From an uncultured Eubacteriales bacterium (GTDB lineage Bacteria; Bacillota; Clostridia; Lachnospirales; Bianqueaceae): 12,115 bases of DNA. The notes below the pieces were generated by a model that did not search any database, was not told where the DNA came from, and saw only the letters and a list, made by a program, of their open reading frames with translations. Below, piece by piece: positions 7,235 to 12,115 of this stretch; the stretch's first letter is position 1, and every line of letters begins with the position of its first letter. The stretch is taken from assembly GCA_902782895.1 (NCBI GenBank), contig CACZPA010000209.1, forward strand, positions 1-12,115. The letters are read 5' to 3'. The translations under genes and the position numbers were made by a program.

Positions 7235-7963
7235 ATGGACAATAAAGCATGTTTTGCCGTGATCGCGGCGGAAGAGCAGGAGCTTGCGGGGGTCAGGGAT
7301 TTTCTGACGGATCCGCAGGATGTCGACGGGCCGGCCGGATGCCGTTTCCTGACAGGAGAGGCTGACGGAGTCAAGGTCGTCGCGATGCAGTGCGGTATCG
7401 GGAAGGTCAATGCCGCGATAGGGACACAGGTGATGATCGATCTGTTTCATCCGGACGCGCTGGTGAATATCGGATCGGCTGGTGGTGTAGGGGACGGTTT
7501 ATCAGTCTATGATATTGTCGTCGCAGAGAAGACCGTTCAGCACGATATGGATGTTACCGGTCTGGGATACGCGCCAGGTGTGGTTCCGGGTTATGATTCG
7601 CCGTTCCTGGAAGCGGATCCGATCCTGCGGGACATAGCGGTTGCTTCCGGCAGAGCAGAGGAGCTGCATGTGCATACAGGGACGGTCGCGAGCGGGGATG
7701 CTTTCGTATCGGATCCGGAGCTGAAAAGGTTTATCACAGAGCAGTTTGGAGCGCTTTGCGCCGAGATGGAAGGAGCGGCCGTCGCGCAGACCTGTGTCCG
7801 CAATAATGTTCCATGGACCGTGATCCGTGCGATCTCGGACAACGGGGATGATGCCGCGGCAGTAAGCTATGCGGATTTTTCCGCGCAGGCCTCGATCGCG
7901 GCTGTCAGGCTGATGCGGCATATGATTACGACCTGGGCGGCATACAGAAAAGAATTACAGTAA
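7235..7963 (+). CDS. mtnN: 5'-methylthioadenosine/S-adenosylhomocysteine nucleosidase
   Basis: The 242-residue cytosolic enzyme cleaves the glycosidic bond of MTA and SAH, releasing adenine. It detoxifies by-products of methylation and polyamine synthesis and, with LuxS, feeds AI-2 formation. Catalytic residues are present: E16 (AAEEQELAGVRD, aligning with E. coli Glu12), E179 (AEMEGAAVA, Glu174) and D202 (RAISDNGD, Asp197). GIGKVNAA (54-61), NIGSAGG (78-84) and SGDAF (153-157) are family motifs. GGAGG-type SD (GGAGG at 7223-7227) stands seven bases before the ATG. It is the first gene of a plus-strand unit; galE starts 18 bases after its stop. Length is normal (E. coli 232). It shares no obvious pathway with the sugar genes downstream. 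Confidence 0.96.
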   Translation: MDNKACFAVIAAEEQELAGVRDFLTDPQDVDGPAGCRFLTGEADGVKVVAMQCGIGKVNAAIGTQVMIDLFHPDALVNIGSAGGVGDGLSVYDIVVAEKTVQHDMDVTGLGYAPGVVPGYDSPFLEADPILRDIAVASGRAEELHVHTGTVASGDAFVSDPELKRFITEQFGALCAEMEGAAVAQTCVRNNVPWTVIRAISDNGDDAAAVSYADFSAQASIAAVRLMRHMITTWAAYRKELQ

Positions 7964-7981
7964 ACAGAAGGAGAAACGATT

Positions 7982-8977
7982 ATGATACTTGTTACGGGCG
8001 GAGCGGGCTATATCGGCAGTCATACATGTGTTGAGCTCTTAAACCGGGGATATGAGATCGCGGTACTGGATAATTTCGTCAATTCCAAACCGGAAGTGCT
8101 TGACCGGATCCGGACTCTGACGGGTAAGGGTTTTCCGTTCTATGAAGCGGACCTGCTCGACGCGGACGCGGTGGAGAAGGTTTTTGACGAGCAGAAGATC
8201 GATGCCGTGATTCATTTCGCGGGGCTGAAGGCTGTCGGAGAATCCGTCGCGCAGCCGCTGCGTTATTATCACAACAATATTACCGGTACGCTGAATCTGT
8301 GCGCGACGATGCAGCGGCACAATGTAAAGCGGATCATTTTCAGTTCTTCCGCGACGGTCTACGGTGATCCGGCAAGTGTCCCGATCCGGGAGGATTTCCC
8401 GCTGTCCACTACGAATCCGTACGGCAGCACCAAGCTGATGATCGAGCGGATCCTGCAGGATCTGCACCGCTCCGATCCGGAATGGAATGTCGTGCTGCTG
8501 CGCTATTTCAATCCGGTCGGCGCACATGCAAGCGGCCTCCTGGGCGAGGATCCGAACGGTATCCCGAACAATCTGACGCCTTATATCGCGAAAGTCGCTT
8601 CGGGTGAGCTGCCGATGGTGCATGTTTTCGGCAATGATTATCCGACCGCGGACGGCACGGGCGTCCGCGATTATATCCACGTCGTGGATCTGGCGCTTGG
8701 ACACATTGCCGCGCTGCAGAAGGACCAGCCTGGTGTGTATATCTATAATCTGGGGACGGGAATCGGATACTCTGTTCTGGATGTGATCCATGCGTATGAA
8801 AAGGCCTGCGGCCACGAGCTGCCGTATGTTATCGATCCGAGAAGACCCGGAGATATCGCGGAATGCTATGCGGATCCGGCAAAGGCCTATACTGAACTCG
8901 GCTGGAAAGCCGAAAAGACTCTCGCGCAGATGTGCGCGGACAGCTGGAATTTTATACAGAAAAACGCGGCACGTTGA
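7982..8977 (+). CDS. galE: UDP-glucose 4-epimerase
   Basis: The 331-residue cytosolic short-chain dehydrogenase/reductase interconverts UDP-galactose and UDP-glucose with tightly bound NAD. The NAD motif is GGAGYIG (6-12), with D30-N31 at the end of the second strand. The catalytic set is S123 (FSSSATVYG) and Y147/K151 (NPYGSTK). RYFNPVGAH, GTGVRDYIHV and YNLGTG are typical GalE substrate-side motifs. AAGGAG at 7968-7973 is eight bases before the ATG. It lies 18 bases after mtnN and 21 bases before the serine hydrolase gene, so the three are probably co-transcribed. It could supply UDP-galactose for envelope sugars or return galactose to glycolysis; the alpha-galactosidase downstream fits the second role, but galK and galT are not in the window. 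Confidence 0.96.
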   Translation: MILVTGGAGYIGSHTCVELLNRGYEIAVLDNFVNSKPEVLDRIRTLTGKGFPFYEADLLDADAVEKVFDEQKIDAVIHFAGLKAVGESVAQPLRYYHNNITGTLNLCATMQRHNVKRIIFSSSATVYGDPASVPIREDFPLSTTNPYGSTKLMIERILQDLHRSDPEWNVVLLRYFNPVGAHASGLLGEDPNGIPNNLTPYIAKVASGELPMVHVFGNDYPTADGTGVRDYIHVVDLALGHIAALQKDQPGVYIYNLGTGIGYSVLDVIHAYEKACGHELPYVIDPRRPGDIAECYADPAKAYTELGWKAEKTLAQMCADSWNFIQKNAAR

Positions 8978-8998
8978 CCGCGGACAGGGGGCACGGTT

Positions 8999-10153
8999 AT
9001 GAAAACAGAGAATCTGGATCGTTATTTCGCGTCTCAGTATGACAAGGGCATCGCCGGATGCAGCTTTGGACTGATGCTTCACGGAAAGCTGATCTATGAG
9101 AATTATTCGGGATACGCTGACATAGAAGCAAAAAAGCCGATCACGCCGGACACCATGTTCCGCATGTATTCGATGACAAAGCTTCTGACCTGCGTCTCGC
9201 TGCTGCAGCTGTATGAGAAAGGGCTTTTCAACCTGGCAGATCCGCTGTATAAATATCTGCCGGAATTCGAACATATGCAGGTGGCAGTGTATCGTCCGAA
9301 TGGGATCGTGGAGCTGCAGGAGGCTCGCAATCCGATCCTGGTCGAGAACATTATGAGCATGACTTCCGGTTTGACATATGCCAATGCTCCGGATTATGCC
9401 TCTGTAGAATTCACACGGAAACTGAAAGAACTCGAAGCGGAGCATCCGAACTATACGACGGAGCAGTATGTAAAAGCCGCGGCCAGCGCGCCGCTTGCGT
9501 TTGAGCCCGGTACGCATTGGCGTTACGGTACCTCACACGAGGTCGTCGGCCGTCTGGTGGAAATCCTTTCCGGCGAAAGATTCAGCGATTATGTCGACAG
9601 ACATATCTGTAAACCACTTGGCATGAACGATACCGCGTTCCGCTTCCCGAAGGAAGTGCGGAAGGAGCGGCTTGCCAGATTCTATGACTACAAGGACGGC
9701 GTCTTCACGGTGAACGACCGGGAAGACAGTCTGTATGAGCCCAACGCTCTGATGGACCGCGGAGGAGCCGGCGCGATCTCAACGCTCGGCGATTATCTGA
9801 AATTCGCGGAGGCACTGCGCAGAGGCGGGACATCGGCCGATGGTGTACGGATTCTGGCGCCGGGTATCGTTAAGCTGTACGCGACGGATCGGCTGACACG
9901 CACGCAGCGGGAGGATTTCGATTGGCTGCACATGCGCTGTTACGGATACGGACTGGGCGTGCGAGTGATGACAGATCCCTGGATGGACGGCGGCGTCCTG
10001 GGCGAGTTCGGTTGGACGGGCAAAGCCGGTACGATGGTCTATATCGATCCGGCGACAGGACTTTCCGCGGTTTATATGGAGCAGGCCGCGCCGAGCCTCG
10101 AGCCCGATCATCTGCCGCAGGTCCGCAGTCTGATCTATAATGCGATTTCGTAA
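8999..10153 (+). CDS. Serine hydrolase, class C beta-lactamase/esterase-like family
   Basis: The 384-residue protein belongs to the penicillin-binding-protein-like serine hydrolases that include class C beta-lactamases, DD-peptidases and EstB-type esterases. The nucleophile motif SxxK is SMTK (58-61). The second motif is Tyr-based, WRYGTSHEVVGRL (174-186), with Thr where beta-lactamases have Asn. The third motif region is GWTGKAGT (338-345), as in esterase-type members that lack a classical KTG. No signal peptide or membrane segment is seen, so it should be cytosolic, which argues against a cell-wall or resistance role. AGGGG at 8986-8990 is the likely SD. It lies 21 bases after galE. An esterase, for example deacetylating an imported glycoside, would fit the neighbours but is a guess. 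Family is clear, substrate unknown. Confidence 0.88.
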   Translation: MKTENLDRYFASQYDKGIAGCSFGLMLHGKLIYENYSGYADIEAKKPITPDTMFRMYSMTKLLTCVSLLQLYEKGLFNLADPLYKYLPEFEHMQVAVYRPNGIVELQEARNPILVENIMSMTSGLTYANAPDYASVEFTRKLKELEAEHPNYTTEQYVKAAASAPLAFEPGTHWRYGTSHEVVGRLVEILSGERFSDYVDRHICKPLGMNDTAFRFPKEVRKERLARFYDYKDGVFTVNDREDSLYEPNALMDRGGAGAISTLGDYLKFAEALRRGGTSADGVRILAPGIVKLYATDRLTRTQREDFDWLHMRCYGYGLGVRVMTDPWMDGGVLGEFGWTGKAGTMVYIDPATGLSAVYMEQAAPSLEPDHLPQVRSLIYNAIS

Positions 10154-10241
10154 GAAATCTCGCAAGCAGTAATAAGAAGTATCATAAAAAGCATCGATAG
10201 AGCTTTCGGCCTGACAAATCAACATTTACGGAGGATTCAAA
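10154..10241 (+). other. Intergenic gap before the alpha-galactosidase: no clear promoter or terminator
   Basis: This 88-base gap holds only a strong SD (GGAGG at 10230-10234, seven bases before the ATG at 10242). A short imperfect stem around the serine hydrolase stop codon (GCGATTTC with GAAATCTCGC) has no T-run. I see no good -35/-10 pair and no convincing catabolite-response palindrome, so read-through from the upstream genes is the simplest model. Confidence 0.4.
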
Positions 10242-11372
10242 ATGGTACAGCAGACACCTCCCATGGGATGGAACTCATGGAACACATTCGGAGAAAACAT
10301 CAATGAACAGCTGATTTTCGACACGGCAGACAGGATGGTGGAGACCGGACTGCGTGATGCAGGATATGAATATCTTGTTATCGATGATTGCTGGTCGCTT
10401 AAAGAGCGAGGAGCGGACGGACGCATCGTGCCCGACCCGGTTAAATTCCCCCACGGGATGAAAGCGGTCGCCGATTATGTGCATTCCAAGGGGCTTAAAT
10501 TCGGTATGTATTCCTGCGCGGGTAATCTGACCTGTGCCGGGTATCCGGGAAGCTTCGAGCACGAATTCATTGACGCGGAGGCTTTTGCCGAGTGGGGAGT
10601 GGATTTCCTGAAATATGATTATTGCTATCACTCCGCGATCATTCCGGGCAAGTATCTGTACCGCAGAATGGGTCTTGCACTGGAGAACTGCGGCCGGGAC
10701 ATCCTGTTCAGCGCCTGCAGCTGGGGCGCGGACGAGACGCATGAATGGATCAAAGAAACATCCGCGTCCATGTGGCGTTCGACCGGTGACATCAACGACA
10801 GCTGGGAGTCCGTGAAAAAGCTCGCCGCGCAGCAGCCGGCATTGCATCCGTATCATGGCAAGGGCTGCTTCAACGATATGGATATGCTGATCGTCGGCAT
10901 GTATGGCAGGGGCAATGTGGGATTGGCCGGATGCACGGATACACAGTATAAAACGCACTTTACCCTGTGGGCGCTGCTTGGCTCGCCGCTCATGATCGGC
11001 TGCGATCTCCGCGACATCAGCGACGCGGCCAAAAACATCCTTCTCAATAAGGACGTGATCGCGATCAATCAGGATGTTGCTTCGAGAGAACCGGTGCTGC
11101 TGAATTCGATCTGGAAGCACGAAGATACTTATGTCTATTATCGTCAGCTTGCGGGCGGTGATATCGCACTCGGATTCTTTAATATGACGGATTCCAAGTG
11201 CATGTTCCGTCAGAATCTGGACGAGCTCGGCCTGCCGCATTCTACGGGCCGTACGCTGCAAATGGAAGAGCTGTGGACACATGAGACGATGAAGGTTACA
11301 AACTCTACGATCCTGCTGCCGGTCGACGCGTATGACTGCGCTTTGTTCCGCGCGAAAATCGTCCGCGAGTAA
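10242..11372 (+). CDS. Alpha-galactosidase, glycoside hydrolase family 27, cytosolic
   Basis: The 376-residue protein is a retaining GH27 enzyme that removes terminal alpha-galactose (melibiose, raffinose-type sugars, galactomannan fragments). It opens with the family signature TPPMGWNSWNTFG (5-17), and IDDCW is at 47-51. The nucleophile is D126 in FLKYDYC (122-128) and the acid/base is D183 in RSTGDI (179-184). FNDMDML (210-216) is the substrate-loop motif. A short C-terminal beta domain follows from about residue 290. There is no signal peptide, so the substrate must be imported; no transporter gene is in the window. The SD is strong (GGAGG at 10230-10234). With galE two genes upstream this suggests galactoside breakdown. 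An alpha-N-acetylgalactosaminidase specificity cannot be excluded from sequence alone. Confidence 0.95.
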   Translation: MVQQTPPMGWNSWNTFGENINEQLIFDTADRMVETGLRDAGYEYLVIDDCWSLKERGADGRIVPDPVKFPHGMKAVADYVHSKGLKFGMYSCAGNLTCAGYPGSFEHEFIDAEAFAEWGVDFLKYDYCYHSAIIPGKYLYRRMGLALENCGRDILFSACSWGADETHEWIKETSASMWRSTGDINDSWESVKKLAAQQPALHPYHGKGCFNDMDMLIVGMYGRGNVGLAGCTDTQYKTHFTLWALLGSPLMIGCDLRDISDAAKNILLNKDVIAINQDVASREPVLLNSIWKHEDTYVYYRQLAGGDIALGFFNMTDSKCMFRQNLDELGLPHSTGRTLQMEELWTHETMKVTNSTILLPVDAYDCALFRAKIVRE

Positions 11373-11407
11373 TCCGGAACATCATTAGAACAATAGGCGT
11401 AGATCCG

Positions 11408-11605
11408 ATGGATGTCTGTACGCAATGCGGGAAGAGTCTGACCTTTAATGAGATCGGACTTCATAAGCGGCTGATCAGTCGGGACAGTACGGAATTCCTG
11501 TGTCTGCAATGCCTTTCCAAGGCTTTTCACGTCCCGGAAGAACGGCTGAAGGAAAAGATCAAAGAGTATATCAGACAGGGCTGTACATTGTTTGTGGAAG
11601 AATGA
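11408..11605 (+). CDS. Small CxxC...CxxC putative zinc-binding protein
   Basis: The 65-residue protein has C4-x2-C7 and C32-x2-C35, a likely four-cysteine zinc site, followed by a charged helix (44-56) and a C-terminal QGCTLF segment (57-62, with C59). Small proteins of this layout ('CxxCGK.LT.NEIGLHK... FxCxxC') are, to my knowledge, common and uncharacterised in Lachnospiraceae. The start is ATG at 11408. The SD is weak (AGG at 11395-11397, ten bases upstream), so expression may depend on read-through from the alpha-galactosidase, which stops 35 bases earlier. A terminator follows at 11682. Coding status is supported by the ordered cysteine pattern. Function is unknown; an RNA or protein contact role is possible. 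Confidence 0.75.
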   Translation: MDVCTQCGKSLTFNEIGLHKRLISRDSTEFLCLQCLSKAFHVPEERLKEKIKEYIRQGCTLFVEE

Positions 11606-11681
11606 GCGGCAAACAGAGTACGGCTTCAAAACGTAGAGTTCCTCAGTTCAACAAGCAATAAACGAAACCTGCAAGAACTGA

Positions 11682-11717
11682 AAAACCCTGGAAGCATTGC
11701 CGCTTTCAGGGCTTTTT
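11682..11717 (+). terminator. Intrinsic terminator closing the mtnN-to-zinc-protein region
   Basis: CCCTGGAAGC (11686-11695) pairs with GCTTTCAGGG (11702-11711) over ten base pairs including one G-U, with a six-base loop. A run of five T follows (11713-11717), and AAAAA precedes the stem, so it could also work in the reverse direction for the P-II-like gene. Confidence 0.9.
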
Positions 11718-11741
11718 AATTACTTTTTCTTGCGCACCTTT

Positions 11742-11768
11742 TTGACAGCGAAAGATGCCTGTTATAAT
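11742..11768 (+). promoter_or_regulatory. Consensus-like promoter with no downstream ORF
   Basis: A perfect TTGACA (11742-11747) and a perfect TATAAT (11763-11768) preceded by TGT (extended -10) lie on the plus strand. The spacer is 15 bases, shorter than the ideal 17, so strength is uncertain despite perfect hexamers. The start would be near 11775. It points at the 3' end of the convergent P-II-like gene, and no coding sequence lies between. Confidence 0.6.
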
Positions 11769-11795
11769 GTTTTATACCGGTTAACTGCGCAGACT

Positions 11796-11836
11796 ATCGG
11801 AAATCATCGGAAATTATCGGAAATCAATCGGGAAAC
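11796..11836. repeat. 10-bp tandem repeat, three exact-period copies plus a degenerate fourth
   Basis: ATCGGAAATC (11796-11805), ATCGGAAATT (11806-11815) and ATCGGAAATC (11816-11825) follow head to tail. ATCGGGAAAC (11827-11836) follows after one extra base. The period is not a multiple of three, so it does not encode a peptide repeat, and it is close to one DNA helical turn. It begins about 21 bases downstream of the predicted transcription start. Confidence 0.9.
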
Positions 11837-11900
11837 AGGCGAAGTCAGGATGGAGAAATAAGAAACTGGTCAGGTATATAGTCCTAATATAAGGAATGCC

Positions 11901-11932
11901 CGAAAAAGCGTCAGATTTTAAACGCTTTTTCG
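11901..11932. terminator. Bidirectional hairpin overlapping the 3' end of the P-II-like gene
   Basis: CGAAAAAGCGT (11901-11911) pairs perfectly with ACGCTTTTTCG (11922-11932), 11 bp with a ten-base loop. The A5/T5 tracts make it usable on either strand, though the GC core is only four pairs. On the minus strand the rising arm is the last codons of the P-II-like gene and its TGA lies at the loop edge. Confidence 0.6.
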
Positions 11933-12115
11933 ACCGGTATGGCCATGATGACGGATTGGGCAGGTGAGCGCAGGCCATATTCGCTGTTGATGGCATCGAG
12001 GATCGCGTTCCTGCTGGAAGAGGAGACGAGCATGACAAGGAGCTCCTTTTCGCTGTCCAGCTGCATCCCGTAGAAATCCTCCGCCTGCTCGGCGTTCGCG
12101 AGACGGGAGCGGATG
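11911..12115 (-). CDS. P-II-like regulatory protein, C-terminal part (5' truncated by window)
   Basis: Reading the minus strand from base 12114 gives 67 open residues and then TGA (plus 11913-11911). The sequence includes EKELLVMLVSSSSRNAILDAINSEYG and ends with SVIMAIPVEKAFKI. The pattern is a hydrophobic strand, a helix (NAILDAINSEYG), then a strand ending in the 'IPVE' element. It matches the second half of P-II/GlnB-type ferredoxin-like folds, where the equivalent is 'FVLPVEDA'. It lacks the classical tail after that element, as in the degenerate P-II-like proteins of Clostridia. Those are often encoded beside DUF1538 transporters, but the neighbour lies outside this window. The protein would act as a cytosolic trimeric sensor binding a nucleotide or small ligand; the target is unknown. 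The N-terminal half and T-loop are not visible. Confidence 0.75.
   Translation of the reverse strand, partial: IRSRLANAEQAEDFYGMQLDSEKELLVMLVSSSSRNAILDAINSEYGLRSPAQSVIMAIPVEKAFKI

Larger units (their letters stand above)
11606..11910. other. 305-base gap holding terminator, promoter and tandem repeat
   Basis: Bases 11606-11681 show nothing recognisable. They are followed by the terminator (11682-11717), a consensus-like plus-strand promoter (11742-11768) and a 10-bp tandem repeat (11796-11836). Up to the hairpin at 11901 no ORF with a ribosome binding site is visible; the only ATG after the repeat (11840) opens a three-codon frame. Confidence 0.6.

Noticed and set aside
8039..9517. 492-residue minus-strand ORF spanning galE and the serine hydrolase gene
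   Set aside because: It is antisense to two well-supported genes with catalytic motifs and its own ribosome binding sites are not evident. The open frame follows from codon bias.
8999..10153. Antibiotic-resistance beta-lactamase
   Set aside because: No signal peptide and no KTG or YxN motif; an esterase-type family member is more likely.
11796..11836. CRISPR-like array
   Set aside because: The units are 10 bases and contiguous, without spacers; this is a simple tandem repeat.
11840..11851. Micro-ORF ATG-GAG-AAA-TAA downstream of the repeat
   Set aside because: Three codons only and no proper ribosome binding site; not supportable as a leader peptide.
11814..12038. 74-residue minus-strand ORF at the right end
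   Set aside because: It is in a different frame from the P-II-like protein on the same strand. Its product has no family features and runs through the tandem repeat.

Overview
The window looks like chromosomal DNA of a fairly GC-rich Bacillota, most likely class Clostridia and probably Lachnospiraceae. Four things suggest this. The ribosome binding sites are strong GGAGG/AAGGAG types. There is an aconitase of the 'TNCHNSLC' hydratase type next to a eukaryote-like NADP isocitrate dehydrogenase. A degenerate P-II-like protein is present, as is a small CxxC...CxxC protein of a kind I associate with gut Clostridia. The placement is inference from protein style; no rRNA or other marker gene is present.

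Layout. (1) 1-600 is the 3' part of a MATE-family efflux transporter, closed by a stem-loop at 608-636. (2) 688-3434 is a translationally coupled pair: a two-TM membrane protein whose C-terminal domain looks like a diverged GrpE (nucleotide exchange factor), then a divergent Hsp70-like ATPase. In the ATPase the normal peptide-binding beta-sandwich is replaced by a helical region with a glycine-rich membrane hairpin. (3) 3493-3557 is an unusually long, almost perfectly paired hairpin between convergent units. (4) 7075-3579 on the minus strand is a two-gene oxidative TCA operon, aconitase then isocitrate dehydrogenase, with a 4-base overlap and an extended -10 promoter. (5) 7235-11605 on the plus strand holds an MTA/SAH nucleosidase, UDP-glucose 4-epimerase, a serine hydrolase of the beta-lactamase/esterase family, a cytosolic GH27 alpha-galactosidase and a small CxxC protein, closed by a clear intrinsic terminator at 11682-11717. 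(6) 11718-12115 holds a consensus-like plus-strand promoter, a 10-bp tandem repeat and a hairpin with no evident ORF, facing the 3' end of a P-II-like gene on the minus strand that runs off the window.

How the genes fit together. Acn and Icd carry citrate to 2-oxoglutarate, feeding glutamate synthesis and NADPH; citrate synthase is not in the window. GalE and the alpha-galactosidase fit internal use of alpha-galactosides and UDP-galactose supply, although galK and galT are not here. The P-II-like protein is a sensor-type regulator of unknown target.

The most notable items are the membrane-anchored GrpE-like/Hsp70-like pair, the long intergenic hairpin, and the promoter-repeat-hairpin block at 11742-11932, which may encode a small RNA. 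I saw no CRISPR array, insertion sequence, phage gene, tRNA or rRNA.
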